Below, in pieces: positions 9,158 to 18,814 of a stretch of DNA of 33,711 bases (the stretch's first letter is position 1; each line of letters begins with the position of its first letter). The notes below the pieces were generated by a model. That model was not told the origin of the DNA. It saw only the letters and a list, made by a program, of their open reading frames with translations, and did not search any database. The stretch is from NCBI GenBank assembly GCA_964419255.1, contig CAYQOU010000044.1, positions 1 to 33,711 on the forward strand, in the 5' to 3' direction. A program made the position numbers and the translations under genes. The stretch is from CAZPHU01 sp964419255 (GTDB taxonomy: Bacteria > Fibrobacterota > Chitinivibrionia > Chitinivibrionales > CAYFVL01).

Positions 9158-9607
9158 TTGTCTCTTGTACGCAGCATATTTCGGAGCCTCCCGGCAGGCA
9201 AGTTTATCAAATTCGGCCTGGTCGGAGGCTCCGGCGTTTTTGTAAACGCCGGAGTGCTCTATATGCTTACCGACATCGCCGGTCTGGATTACCGTTTGTC
9301 AGGCATTATCGCCATAGAGATAGCGATAATTAACAATTTCCTCTGGAATTATAACTGGACCTGGAGTGAGCGCAGGCATACCAGTTTTTCAGGAGCAATT
9401 GGAGCATTCGCACGGTTCAATGTATCCTCCGGCCTGACCGCGCTGATTGTAAACTGGGGTTTTCTTGTGTTATTGACGGAGCTTGCCGGGATTCACTATC
9501 AGATATCCAACCTTATCGGCATCGCCTTTGGCACTATCGTTAACTTTCTGGTAAGTCATTTCTGGGCATTCGCTGCGACCGCGGAAGGTCGCAGCCATTC
9601 GAAATAG
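9158..9607 (+). CDS. GtrA-family membrane protein
   Basis: This 149-residue protein has four predicted membrane helices and the GtrA pattern: FIKFGLVGGSGVFVNAGVLY at the start, NNFLWNYNWTW between helices two and three, and a closing IVNFLVSHFWAF. GtrA proteins are thought to help move undecaprenyl-phosphate-linked sugars across the membrane. The start is a TTG at 9158 behind AGGAATAGG; the gap to the previous gene is eight bases. Position between two GT-C-like proteins and upstream of a polyprenyl-phosphate GT2 supports a flipping role. Confidence 0.88.
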   Translation: MSLVRSIFRSLPAGKFIKFGLVGGSGVFVNAGVLYMLTDIAGLDYRLSGIIAIEIAIINNFLWNYNWTWSERRHTSFSGAIGAFARFNVSSGLTALIVNWGFLVLLTELAGIHYQISNLIGIAFGTIVNFLVSHFWAFAATAEGRSHSK

Positions 9608-9613
9608 TTACTT

Positions 9614-12091
9614 ATGGCTAAAAACAACAAGAAAAAGAGAATACAGACAAAGAGAAGCACACAACCTCAACCAGCCGCAAAACCGGCTCCGAAGATGCCG
9701 GCATGGACAAAGTGGTTGTTCATACCGGGGGTGCTGCTGCTTATTACCATTATTTACTACTGGCCGATCATTTCAGCGCAAGGGTTTCTGTGGGACGATT
9801 TCATCGAACAGAATTTCCCATACCGTCTTTTTGCCGCGACCTCCCTGCGTCGAGGACAGTTTCCGTTCTGGAATCCTTACGTGTTCTCCGGAATGCCTTT
9901 CTTTGCCGATGTACAGGCAGCTGTTCTGTATCCTCTTAATCTCATATTGACCATTGTGGCGTCTCGTCAATGGCTCAATCCGCTTCTTTTAGAATACCAG
10001 GTTGTACTGCACGTCTTTATTGCCGGCCTGTCGATGTATGCCCTTGCGCGCGAGTTTGTATTGTCCAGAGCAGCCTCAGTTGTCGCTGCCATTTCTTTCA
10101 TGCTCTGCGGCTTTCTCACAGCGCATATTTTTCATATCAACGTTATTCACACCGCGGTGTGGTTCCCACTGATTTTGTTTCTGTTTAAGCGCGCCCTTGA
10201 CCGATACAGCATCTTTTACATGGCTATAACCGCCCTTGTGCTGGCGGCCGTCTTTCTGGCCGGATATCCTCAGCTGCTCATGCATATGTACTATGTACTC
10301 GGAGCCTATTTTGTTTTTCACATCATCGTTTTGTTCCGAGATAAGCAGTCCACACAAAAAAAACTTGTAACCACATCCATTTTCGGCGGCCTTGTCTTTT
10401 TATCTCTGGGTATGTCCGCAATACAGTTTCTTCCGACCCAGAGTCTGGGACAGCAATCGGCACGCCCGACACTCTCGTTTACCGAATCCTCGGAAGGCTC
10501 CTTTCGGCCCTACCGGTTTGTTACCCTGCTTGCTCCAAAGTTTTTCGGCACCCCAAAAACCATGTACTGGGGTATCGCGCCAAACGATTACAACGCCGGC
10601 GCGCACAGCTATTGGGAGACTATCGCCTACACGGGTATCTTCCCTTTGATTCTTGCTGTCATAGCAATCTTTTTCGTCAGAAATATCACCGTAGCCTTTT
10701 TTGCTTCTCTGGCCCTGCTCAGTTTCTTTTTGGCCATGGGAGACTCATTTTTCGTATACTGGATTTTTCACTCTTTTCTACCAGGTTTTGACCGTTTTCG
10801 TATTCCGGCACGTTTCATGTTCATGTTTTCGACAAGCATATCCCTTCTTGCCGGATTCGGCATGCACTTTGTAACCTCCCATAACTGGAAAAAAGAGGTT
10901 ACCAAAAGGATTAAACTGCGAAACAGCCTTTTGATTGCGACCGGAATCATTGCCCTGGGCACAATCCTTTTCTCCGCAGGGGCTTTTAAGCAATCGGTCA
11001 TCGATTTTATTACCGCCTCCGGGATGTTCGGCAACAACATTCCGGCACTCACAAAAGGTGTAAACGAAACAGTATACCCTCAGGCTTCCACGCAGCTCTG
11101 GATTGCGTTTCTATTTTTCGCCTCTGCCGCAACACTGCTTCTTCTACATACCCGAAGTCTTATTTCCGCAAAAACCTTCGCGATTCTGGCGCTCGGGCTT
11201 GTAGCAATCGACTTCTTCACATTCGGATACGGCTATGCGGCCGGTGATAAAAATCCCGCACGCGTATATGAGGAAACGGACATCATCTCTCAACTCAAGC
11301 AGCAGATGAAGACCGAAGTCTTTCGTATAAATACCAGAAGTTCGCGACCGGGGACGACCGACCTTGGTGGAAGACACATGATAATGCCGCGCAATGCGGG
11401 CAGCGTGCATCGCATTTTCCTTATGGAAGGATATAACCCGTTGCGACTACATCGGCAGTTGATCGATCGAAGTGAACAAAGCCTGGATATCCTGAATGTC
11501 AAATACCACATAGATGTCGGGCCCCAGGGAATGGGGATGAACCTTAATCCAGATCGCCAGCCACGCGCGTGGATGAGCTACGATTATGTTATCGAGAAAG
11601 ACGAGCAGAAAATCTTGTCTACGATGCAAAATCCTTCGTTTGATCACCGACATTCCGTGGTTGCAGAAAGTAATCTCGATTTCGAACCTCAAGATTTCAA
11701 CCCAACCGATTCGACAGTGTGGAAAACGGAAATCAGCTCATATACCGAAAATGAAATTTCGATAGATGTTGAGACATCGAGAGAAGGGATGTTGGTTCTC
11801 AGCGAAATTTTCTACCCAGCCTGGAAAGCAAAAATTGACAACGAAACAGCACCTGTGCATCGGGTCAATTACGCCTTAAGAGGTGTAGTAGTTCCGGAGG
11901 GAACCCATACGGTTCGCCTGTTCTATCAAAGCGCGGCTTTCAACACCGGCGCCATCATTTCTCTTTTGTCGCTTGCATTGACGGCAGGGTTAATTGTGTT
12001 TGACCGGCGTAAAAAACAAAAACTCAAACTTGAACCGGCAGCAAGTAAAACAGTCACAGCACAAAGTACGCATGAATATCCTAATTCTTAA
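9614..12091 (+). CDS. YfhO-family polytopic membrane protein, probable GT-C glycosyltransferase
   Basis: The protein has 825 residues. A basic, Gln/Pro-rich cytoplasmic start (1-32) is followed by about a dozen membrane helices. The first periplasmic loop has the acidic pair of GT-C enzymes (WDDFIEQNFPYR, residues about 57-68) and the YfhO hallmark RGQFPFWNPYVFSGMPF. After the last clustered helices, around 560-770, comes a soluble domain, then FYPAWKAKIDNE and a final helix before a short basic tail. YfhO is implicated in glycosylating lipoteichoic acid or related glycans in Bacillus and Listeria; the role here is inferred from context. It starts six bases after the GtrA gene and its last 20 bases overlap the next gene. 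Confidence 0.85.
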   Translation: MAKNNKKKRIQTKRSTQPQPAAKPAPKMPAWTKWLFIPGVLLLITIIYYWPIISAQGFLWDDFIEQNFPYRLFAATSLRRGQFPFWNPYVFSGMPFFADVQAAVLYPLNLILTIVASRQWLNPLLLEYQVVLHVFIAGLSMYALAREFVLSRAASVVAAISFMLCGFLTAHIFHINVIHTAVWFPLILFLFKRALDRYSIFYMAITALVLAAVFLAGYPQLLMHMYYVLGAYFVFHIIVLFRDKQSTQKKLVTTSIFGGLVFLSLGMSAIQFLPTQSLGQQSARPTLSFTESSEGSFRPYRFVTLLAPKFFGTPKTMYWGIAPNDYNAGAHSYWETIAYTGIFPLILAVIAIFFVRNITVAFFASLALLSFFLAMGDSFFVYWIFHSFLPGFDRFRIPARFMFMFSTSISLLAGFGMHFVTSHNWKKEVTKRIKLRNSLLIATGIIALGTILFSAGAFKQSVIDFITASGMFGNNIPALTKGVNETVYPQASTQLWIAFLFFASAATLLLLHTRSLISAKTFAILALGLVAIDFFTFGYGYAAGDKNPARVYEETDIISQLKQQMKTEVFRINTRSSRPGTTDLGGRHMIMPRNAGSVHRIFLMEGYNPLRLHRQLIDRSEQSLDILNVKYHIDVGPQGMGMNLNPDRQPRAWMSYDYVIEKDEQKILSTMQNPSFDHRHSVVAESNLDFEPQDFNPTDSTVWKTEISSYTENEISIDVETSREGMLVLSEIFYPAWKAKIDNETAPVHRVNYALRGVVVPEGTHTVRLFYQSAAFNTGAIISLLSLALTAGLIVFDRRKKQKLKLEPAASKTVTAQSTHEYPNS

Positions 12092-13181
12092 CTGGCGTGA
12101 CATAAAACACCCGGAGGCCGGTGGGGCGGAAGTACACCTGCACGAAATTTTCGGCCGTCTGGTGGCCCGGAAACACAACATTACTCTTCTGACAACTCAG
12201 TTTGCCGGCGCAGCCACAGAGGAATACATCGACGGCATACGAGTGCTTCGCTATGGACATACCTATACCTTCAATTGGGAAAGTCCATTGCTTGTGCGCA
12301 GAATTTTGCGTACAGCCCTCGTAGACTGCATCATAGATGATGTAAACAAGATTCCGTTCTTTACGCCGCGATGGTTTCCCAAAGTCCCCAGTTGCGCGTT
12401 TTTCCACCACCTTTTCGGACAAACCGTATTCGAATTAACCGCACCGCCACTTGCCGCCTATGTTCTGGCGCTGGAAAAGCTGAGCGGGTGGGGATACAAA
12501 AAGGTACCGGTATGTACGGTATCAAAAAGTACCGCTCATGAACTTGTCGAGCACGGATTCAGCTCGGAGAATATAACTATCATCGAAAACAGCGTGGATA
12601 CCGATCTGTACACTCCCGATGCAGGCACAAAGGAATCTGATCATCTCCTGTATTTCGGCCGATTGAAACGGTATAAAAACGTCAGCATTCTGCTGCGTGT
12701 CGTAAAGAAATTGTGCGAAGAGGGCCGTAATATGCGGCTTACGGTAGCCGGATGCGGCGACGATGGTGATAACCTGAAGCAGCTGGCACAGGAGCTGGGT
12801 ATTTCCGATCGCGTTTCCTTTCCCGGCTTTGTGGATGAGCAGACCAAAATCCAACTTTATCGCAGGGCTACACTGTTTATTAATCCATCCCGTAAAGAGG
12901 GATGGGGGATAACAAATATCGAGGCGAATGCATGCGGAACGGCCGTTATCGCCAACGATGCCCCCGGACTCAGAGATTCCGTCATACATGAGAAAACAGG
13001 ACTTCTTTACAAGGAAAATGACGAGCAGGACCTGTCACGACGCATTGCGATGCTTCTTGAAGACGAATCAAAGAGATCTGCTATGGAAACCGAAGGCAGA
13101 AACTGGGCACTGTCTTTCAGTTGGGACAACAGTGCTACAAAAGTGGAACGATGGCTGGAGAATGTATGTCGAAAAAAATAG
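12072..13181 (+). CDS. GT4-family glycosyltransferase
   Basis: This 369-residue protein has two Rossmann-like domains. The N-terminal acceptor domain starts MNILILNWRDIKHPEAGGAE, with the glycine-rich loop GGAE typical of the family. The C-terminal donor domain has LLYFGRLKRYKNVSILL, AGCGDDGDN, and the EGWGITNIEANACGT segment carrying the E-x7-E signature. The ATG at 12072 is preferred because it begins the first beta strand; in-frame codons upstream lie in YfhO. The gene overlaps YfhO by 20 bases and the next gene by 16, so all three are probably translationally coupled. It should transfer a nucleotide-activated sugar on the cytoplasmic face; the sugar cannot be read from sequence. Confidence 0.9.
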   Translation: MNILILNWRDIKHPEAGGAEVHLHEIFGRLVARKHNITLLTTQFAGAATEEYIDGIRVLRYGHTYTFNWESPLLVRRILRTALVDCIIDDVNKIPFFTPRWFPKVPSCAFFHHLFGQTVFELTAPPLAAYVLALEKLSGWGYKKVPVCTVSKSTAHELVEHGFSSENITIIENSVDTDLYTPDAGTKESDHLLYFGRLKRYKNVSILLRVVKKLCEEGRNMRLTVAGCGDDGDNLKQLAQELGISDRVSFPGFVDEQTKIQLYRRATLFINPSRKEGWGITNIEANACGTAVIANDAPGLRDSVIHEKTGLLYKENDEQDLSRRIAMLLEDESKRSAMETEGRNWALSFSWDNSATKVERWLENVCRKK

Positions 13182-14149
13182 GCATTACTATCCTGAAGGC
13201 GGCGGTTACCGTTTCCATAATCGCCTTTATCATTCACCGTCTGGGATGGCGGCACATTGTCAGCGCCATAGCCAAAGCCGATATGGTTTGGCTTTTCGCC
13301 GCCCTGGGGCTGTTTATTCTCAGCGGTGTGCTGGGAGTCCAGCAGTGGCGCATTCTTCTTGCTAACAAGGGAATACAGCTGACTTACCGACGGGCTTTTG
13401 TCCTCTACTACGTCGGCATGTTTTTCAACAATTTCATGTTCGGTATGGTGGCCGGGGATGCGGTGAAAGTCGCCCTGATTCGATCCAACAGTGGAAATAT
13501 TAAAGGCGGATTTGCCGCTACTTTCCTGGACAGGTTCGCCGGTCTGTGGGCCATGATGGGTTTTGCCATTTTCGGCAGTATCATCTTGCTTAACCGCGGG
13601 ATGATCAACGAGTCCCGGCTGGCTACCGCCTTTATCGCCCTGATTGTGGCATTCGTCGGGTTTACGATTATATGCGCCTTTATCGTTTCTCAACGACTGC
13701 AGCGCTTATCTTTCCGCCTTCTTGACATGCTGCCGATTCCGGCAAAGGAGCGTATCCGCGGAATCATAAAAGAGGTTATTCTGGAGGTGCACGACCGCCA
13801 CCTGCTTGTCCCCGTAGCCCTTCTCTCCACACTCATTCAGCTGATGCGAATCGTGGTACACATTCTCTGCGCTGCCGCACTGGGGCTGCTGACGATGGCA
13901 AACTTCCAGTATTTCTTTATTTTCGTGCCGTTTATGGCGGTTCTGATGCTGATTCCGCTGCCATTCGGTATTAAGGAGAGTATCGGCGGCAGCCTCTTTA
14001 TCCTGGCGGGATTCAGTCCCGATTCTCCCGAGCAACCACTTGTCATGGAATTCCTCGCCTCGCTTATAGGTATTGCAGCAAGCCTTATCGGAGGAGTATT
14101 TTTTGTAACCAGAAAACTTAAAACCACCGGGGATTTGCCTGTAAAATGA
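13166..14149 (+). CDS. Lysylphosphatidylglycerol-synthase-type (UPF0104) integral membrane protein
   Basis: The 327-residue protein has about eight hydrophobic helices. Its pattern (WRILLANKGIQLTYRRAF, then YYVGMFFNNFMFGMVAGD and FLDRFAGLW) is that of the membrane domain of MprF without the catalytic lysyltransferase domain. Stand-alone versions sit in glycan and lipid loci and are suspected lipid flippases. The ATG at 13166 has GGAG five bases upstream; an earlier in-frame ATG inside the GT4 gene is rejected. The C-terminus overlaps the next gene by four bases (ATGA). Transport of a glycolipid intermediate is inference. Confidence 0.86.
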   Translation: MSKKIGITILKAAVTVSIIAFIIHRLGWRHIVSAIAKADMVWLFAALGLFILSGVLGVQQWRILLANKGIQLTYRRAFVLYYVGMFFNNFMFGMVAGDAVKVALIRSNSGNIKGGFAATFLDRFAGLWAMMGFAIFGSIILLNRGMINESRLATAFIALIVAFVGFTIICAFIVSQRLQRLSFRLLDMLPIPAKERIRGIIKEVILEVHDRHLLVPVALLSTLIQLMRIVVHILCAAALGLLTMANFQYFFIFVPFMAVLMLIPLPFGIKESIGGSLFILAGFSPDSPEQPLVMEFLASLIGIAASLIGGVFFVTRKLKTTGDLPVK

Positions 14150-15072
14150 AGATTTCGGTCGTTATACCGCTGTTTAACGAAAACGAGAGCCTTCCGGAGT
14201 TGATGAGCGCGATTGCTTCGGTGATGAAAGAGGTGACCGAGGAGTACGAGGTGCTGTTTGTGGATGACGGCAGCACGGATGATTCGTTCCAGACCTGCCG
14301 TAAGCTTCATCTGGAATTTCCGTTACACGTGCGGGTCATTCGGTTTTCGCGTAACTACGGTAAAGCCGCCGCACTCAGCGCCGGTATCGAAAAAGCCCGG
14401 GGCGATGTAATAATCACCATGGATGCCGATTTGCAGGATGATCCCACCGCGATACCGGCCATGCTTGACAAGCTGGATGAAGGCTACGATCTGGTGTCGG
14501 GATGGAAGAAAAAACGGCACGATCCGATTCTATCAAAGAATATTCCATCCAAGGTGTTCAATTTCGTCGTCTCAGCGATGTCCGGGGTTCATCTGCACGA
14601 TTTCAACTGCGGTTTTAAGGCATACCGTAAGGAGACGGCCAAAAGCCTTGACATCTACGGCGAACGGCATCGTTTCCTCCCGGCCCTTGCCCACTGGGAC
14701 AGATGGCGGGTCACCGAGATTCCGGTTACTCACCATCCTCGAAAATTCGGCAAAACCAAATACGGGATCAGCCGTTTTTTCAATGGCCTCCTCGACCTGA
14801 TAACGCTTCTTTTCCTGCGCCGGTATTTGACCAATCCGCTCCATTTCTTCGGCCTGCTCGGGCTGTTCTGTTTCTTTGTGGGAGCCGTGGTTCTGGGATA
14901 TTTTGGGGTCAACTGGGCGATCACCGGTCAGATGCATATCCGACCGTTGACACTTCTTTCGGTTGGCGCGATAATTGTTGGCATTCAGTTCATCTCCATC
15001 GGTCTCATCGGTGAGATGATTACTAATTCTAATCCAAACCGCACATATAAAATCAGGGATTTTCTCGAATGA
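14146..15072 (+). CDS. Polyprenyl-phosphate GT2 glycosyltransferase (DPM1/ArnC/GtrB-like)
   Basis: The 308-residue protein has a GT-A domain at 1-225: VVIPLFNENESLPEL at the start, FVDDGSTDDS, the metal-binding DADLQDD, and a later RHRFLPALAHWDRW segment. Two hydrophobic helices at about 228-260 and 262-290 anchor it, as in GtrB and ArnC. Such enzymes make undecaprenyl-phosphate-linked mannose, glucose or aminoarabinose on the cytoplasmic face. Next to GtrA and two GT-C-like proteins it supplies the probable sugar donor for this locus. The ATG overlaps the preceding stop; the next gene begins four bases before this stop. Confidence 0.93.
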   Translation: MKISVVIPLFNENESLPELMSAIASVMKEVTEEYEVLFVDDGSTDDSFQTCRKLHLEFPLHVRVIRFSRNYGKAAALSAGIEKARGDVIITMDADLQDDPTAIPAMLDKLDEGYDLVSGWKKKRHDPILSKNIPSKVFNFVVSAMSGVHLHDFNCGFKAYRKETAKSLDIYGERHRFLPALAHWDRWRVTEIPVTHHPRKFGKTKYGISRFFNGLLDLITLLFLRRYLTNPLHFFGLLGLFCFFVGAVVLGYFGVNWAITGQMHIRPLTLLSVGAIIVGIQFISIGLIGEMITNSNPNRTYKIRDFLE

Positions 15073-16136
15073 AGGTGCTGTGTATATGTCCAATAGGAAT
15101 CGGCAACTACCTTCTTTTCTACCCTGCGTGTGCCTACCTGAAACGGCTTCATCCGGAGTGGTCGCTTAGCCTGCTTGGCCTCAGAGACGCGATACGCGTC
15201 CTTGCCGAAGATGACCTTCTGTGGGAAGATATCCACATAATCGATCCGACAAAGCTGCGCGGTCCGCTCGATGGCGTCGGGATCATTGGCAGGCTTCGCA
15301 AGAACAGATTCGATATGTCGATAAACTTCTTCCCGTCGAATAAATGGCAGTACAACCTGCTGCCGTTTCTTGCGGGAATCAGAAAAAGGATCGGTTTTTC
15401 TTATCATTACCATCCGCCCAAAAATTTACCATTCTTTTTAAACGCTAAAATTCCGGTTAATACGAACTTACACGATGTTGATCAGAACATGCAGCTGGTT
15501 AAGCGTTTATTTAATGAAGAAGGCGGGGACGATCTAATCGTGTTCCCTGCTCTATATTCCAACGACATGAAACGATGGGCCGAGCAGATTTCCAGCGGCA
15601 AAAAAAGACCTCTCATTGGCATACACCCCGGCTCCAGTGAGCAACATGGCATGGCCGCCAAGCGATGGGAGCCGGAGAAGTTCGGAAAACTCACCGGCAT
15701 GCTGTGCGAAAAAATCGGCGGAAGTGCCCTTATTTTTGGCGGCCCGCAAGAGGCCTCTCTCAAAGAAACGGTTAAACAAAATGCACCGCACCATGCGGAG
15801 ATTGCGCCTCTTTGCCCGATACGCAAAACCGCCGCTCTGGTATCACAATGTGACCTTTTTCTCTGTAACGACTCCGGCCTGATGCATATCGCTGCCTGCA
15901 GCGGAGTACCGACAGTTGCTCTGTTCGGGCCCACCGATGAGAGGCGCAACGGTCCGGTTGGCCGGTCGCTGGTTATTCGCAAAGAAATGGAAGGGTTTCC
16001 GGTGTGGACAGCCGAAAATGTGGGAAACCGGGGTGATACAAAGGGTGTGGATCCGTCGGCTAGCCTTCGGGCGCTCACGGTGGAGGAGGCGTTCGAGAGA
16101 ATACGACCCGAATTGAGCCGGTTATTGTCGACATAA
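15069..16136 (+). CDS. GT9-family (heptosyltransferase-like) glycosyltransferase
   Basis: This 355-residue protein has the ADP-heptose:LPS heptosyltransferase fold: CICPIGIGNYLLFYPACAYLKRL at the start replaces the usual 'iGD.l...P' loop, then LIGIHPGSS (about 177-185), LIFGGPQE, and CNDSGLMHIAACSGVPTVALFGPTDE near 265-295, the donor-binding site. The gene is last in the glycan run and overlaps the GT2 gene by four bases. The first loop lacks the aspartate seen in WaaC/WaaF ('IGIGNYLL' in place of 'lGDv'), so the acceptor or donor may differ. The transcript probably ends before 16250; no terminator hairpin is obvious. Confidence 0.88.
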   Translation: MKVLCICPIGIGNYLLFYPACAYLKRLHPEWSLSLLGLRDAIRVLAEDDLLWEDIHIIDPTKLRGPLDGVGIIGRLRKNRFDMSINFFPSNKWQYNLLPFLAGIRKRIGFSYHYHPPKNLPFFLNAKIPVNTNLHDVDQNMQLVKRLFNEEGGDDLIVFPALYSNDMKRWAEQISSGKKRPLIGIHPGSSEQHGMAAKRWEPEKFGKLTGMLCEKIGGSALIFGGPQEASLKETVKQNAPHHAEIAPLCPIRKTAALVSQCDLFLCNDSGLMHIAACSGVPTVALFGPTDERRNGPVGRSLVIRKEMEGFPVWTAENVGNRGDTKGVDPSASLRALTVEEAFERIRPELSRLLST

Positions 16137-16250
16137 AAGCGCCATTTTTGTTGATTTTTCTATTCTATTGAATGTAACATTATATACTTTAAATAGTATT
16201 GGTATTTTGAAAGAAACGAGCGAATACAACCCTACTCCAGGAGGATCTAA
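16137..16250 (+). promoter_or_regulatory. AT-rich promoter region and strong ribosome site of the FecR-barrel gene
   Basis: This gap is AT-rich with TATACT at 16183-16188 as a possible -10, without a convincing -35. A strong AGGAGGA lies at about 16240-16246, just before the ATG at 16251, stronger than the sites in the glycan genes and consistent with high expression of an outer-membrane protein. Confidence 0.35.
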
Positions 16251-18749
16251 ATGTATCGTTTCATCACGACCGTAGCGGCTCTCATGCTGACCGTCTCGGT
16301 ACACAGTAGCTGGGCACAGTCTTTTAGCTGCACCTTCGATGCAGGCTCTGTGCAGGTTAAACGCGGATATTCTTCCGCATGGGCTCCTTTGCACAACGGG
16401 GAAGAGGTCGGAGTCGGTGATTCCCTGAAATTTAAGACCGCGGATGGTGCGCTTATATCTCTTTCCGAAAGCGCGGCTATCGTGGTCAAGGACAATGCAC
16501 AGGTTTCTATCGGTGGTTCCGCCGATAATCTCATTTTCAACTTGGATGAGGGGGAAGTATTTCTGAGCCGTGACAAGGGTGTATCCCATACACCTGTCTG
16601 GATCATGGCAAAAGCCTGTTCGTTTTCGCCGGTGGGCACCAAAGCCGCGGTGAAAATCACTCCCGACGATAACCCCAGCGTTGCGGTGGTCGAAGGAAAG
16701 ATGAAGGCAACCGATCCTGCGGGCCACACACTGGACATTTCCAACGGCAATTTCGCCACATTCGACAAAACCGACAGAAGTTTTCGTCAGGGAACACTTG
16801 CTCCGGAAGCTGTCGAGCGGATAAACAGCTGGTCGGAAAAAAATCTTGAAAGACAGCCTAAGCAGGTAGCCATGAATACGGCTGAATCCGAGGGAGAAAG
16901 TCAGGAAGCTGAAGGAGCTGAACAAGAGGCTGCAAACGATAATGGTGACACTCCGGAAGAGGTCGTAGGCGAGCCGACAGAGAAGGTCATGCAGATGCAG
17001 GAGTCAGAATCTCCCGCGACAAACGACCAGGCTGAGGCATCCGAACAGAAGCAAGATAAACCTGCAGAGAAGGCTAAGGCCAAAAAGAAGCCGAAGAAAC
17101 AGTCGGTATCTCACACCGGTGCCGCTCCTCAAAGGGCAAAGCCGATGGCCCAGAATCAGCCGGGGACTCAGGAGCCGCAGGATGAGTCCACGCAGGCCGA
17201 AAACAGCGAAGTACCGGCCGGAGATGGTGCAACCGCCGCTCCCATGGGAGGCGCAGGTGGTGGAGGGACAACTTATGGCGTGAGTGCCGGTGCGGTTACT
17301 ATTGGAGATGAACAATGGACCCGAATCGCATTTTTGATTGATGTCCCTATTTGGCGCTTTGGTGTTGCCTTTGATATTGAGTTGTTTTTGAACTCGAAGA
17401 TGGAAGTTGATAAAAAGGGTTGGGATTTCAGTAAAGATCAATGGGCTGAAACTCTTCTTCGGAAGATTCGATACATTCGCTTCAACCGTGAAGACGATCC
17501 TGTTTTTATCAAATTTGGTGGTCTAAGCTCCGTAACAATGGGTTACGGTTTTGTGGTCGATCGCTTCACCAACATGCTCAACTACCCCGACGAAAAACTT
17601 CTGGGTCTTCAGTTCGACTTGAACGACATTAGTCCGTTAGGTATTACTCTCCAGACCTTGATTGCCGATATTCAGGATTTCAGCAGAGACGGGGGAATAA
17701 TGGCTGCGCGCTTGGGAGTAAAGCCGTTAAAACCTTCAAACGTACCGGTTTTAAAGAATCTCTTGATAGCCGGTACCTATGCCACGGATCTTAACCAGTA
17801 TGCTCCCGCTAGGGACTGGAAATATGATCTTCCTGAAGATTCATGGGACAGAGATGGTGATGGTATCACAGACAGCACCTTTTATTTTGAACGGTATGGC
17901 CATAGAGAGGATTGGCCGATACGACGCGCCGAGGAAATTGAAATAGGCGATTTCGATACTATTATAGAACACAAACACCGCTACGCAGAAACAGCAGAAA
18001 ACGGCTTCTCGATTGTAGGTGGTGACGCCAGCCTCCCGGTTATAAGCTCAAAAATATTTGGCTTGGATATCTATGGACAGGCGGCACTCAATATGGACTA
18101 CGAAAATGATGACGATGATGATAAAACAAGAGGATGGGGTATTGGCGCCCCCGGTGTCGCCGCTAATATTGGTCCTTTTCGGGCACAAGTCGAATATCGT
18201 CATATAAATGGCCAGTTTGAACCTGGGTATTTTGGTCCTTTCTACATGGAAGAGCGTATTGTACGTGATTCAATCATCAAGCTAAAGGAAGATAATCTCG
18301 AAAAAAGAGATCGGGATGTTAAGGGTGTCTTTGGCTCACTGGGGATGGATATTGCCAATGTCTTTGTACTCCGTGGTAGCTATCAACGTCTGATTGGCGA
18401 TAAAGAAGAAAATGGTCTCAGGGCTCTGGATCAACGTTTCGAGGTAACCGGTTCCATTGGCAACCTGTTGATTGAAAAAATCCCGAAGATCAATAAGGCC
18501 GAGATTTTTCTCTCCAAAACACGCATTCAACGAACAGAGATGAATCCAATAGAAGTTGCCCTCGGAGAAAAAACTAAATATGATGGCTTTTTTCAGCGAA
18601 CACCGAATATGTACTGGGGATATCGTCTTGGTGGTGAGATCACAGCTGGAGCTTCTCTGATATGGGAAACACGATATGGATGGAAATTTAAGAATGGTAA
18701 ACTGGTCGAAGATAACAACGTAACAATTGCCGCCGGGATGTCATTCTAG
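16251..18749 (+). CDS. FecR-domain protein fused to a predicted outer-membrane beta-barrel
   Basis: This 832-residue protein starts with a signal peptide (cleavage near WAQ at 21-23). Residues 35-165 have the FecR pattern: SVQVKRGYSSAWAPLHNGEEVGVGD, VSIGG, FNLDEGEVFLS, FSPVGTKAAVKIT and VVEGKM. Residues 205-340 are a Glu/Gln/Lys/Pro-rich linker with a Lys-Lys-Pro cluster and a Gly-rich hinge. From 343 to the end alternating strands rich in Tyr, Trp and Phe, ending in GMSF with terminal Phe, suggest a barrel inserted by BAM. A calcium-loop-like DRDGDGITD lies at 533-541 in a likely extracellular loop. There is no adjacent sigma factor, so this is not a FecIR signalling pair. A terminator follows. 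Function is unknown. Confidence 0.8.
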   Translation: MYRFITTVAALMLTVSVHSSWAQSFSCTFDAGSVQVKRGYSSAWAPLHNGEEVGVGDSLKFKTADGALISLSESAAIVVKDNAQVSIGGSADNLIFNLDEGEVFLSRDKGVSHTPVWIMAKACSFSPVGTKAAVKITPDDNPSVAVVEGKMKATDPAGHTLDISNGNFATFDKTDRSFRQGTLAPEAVERINSWSEKNLERQPKQVAMNTAESEGESQEAEGAEQEAANDNGDTPEEVVGEPTEKVMQMQESESPATNDQAEASEQKQDKPAEKAKAKKKPKKQSVSHTGAAPQRAKPMAQNQPGTQEPQDESTQAENSEVPAGDGATAAPMGGAGGGGTTYGVSAGAVTIGDEQWTRIAFLIDVPIWRFGVAFDIELFLNSKMEVDKKGWDFSKDQWAETLLRKIRYIRFNREDDPVFIKFGGLSSVTMGYGFVVDRFTNMLNYPDEKLLGLQFDLNDISPLGITLQTLIADIQDFSRDGGIMAARLGVKPLKPSNVPVLKNLLIAGTYATDLNQYAPARDWKYDLPEDSWDRDGDGITDSTFYFERYGHREDWPIRRAEEIEIGDFDTIIEHKHRYAETAENGFSIVGGDASLPVISSKIFGLDIYGQAALNMDYENDDDDDKTRGWGIGAPGVAANIGPFRAQVEYRHINGQFEPGYFGPFYMEERIVRDSIIKLKEDNLEKRDRDVKGVFGSLGMDIANVFVLRGSYQRLIGDKEENGLRALDQRFEVTGSIGNLLIEKIPKINKAEIFLSKTRIQRTEMNPIEVALGEKTKYDGFFQRTPNMYWGYRLGGEITAGASLIWETRYGWKFKNGKLVEDNNVTIAAGMSF

Positions 18750-18814
18750 AGAGGAATATTCTTACGTTTTTCATCATGTTAAGCAAATAACCATGACTAC
18801 AGCTGAATTATGCA

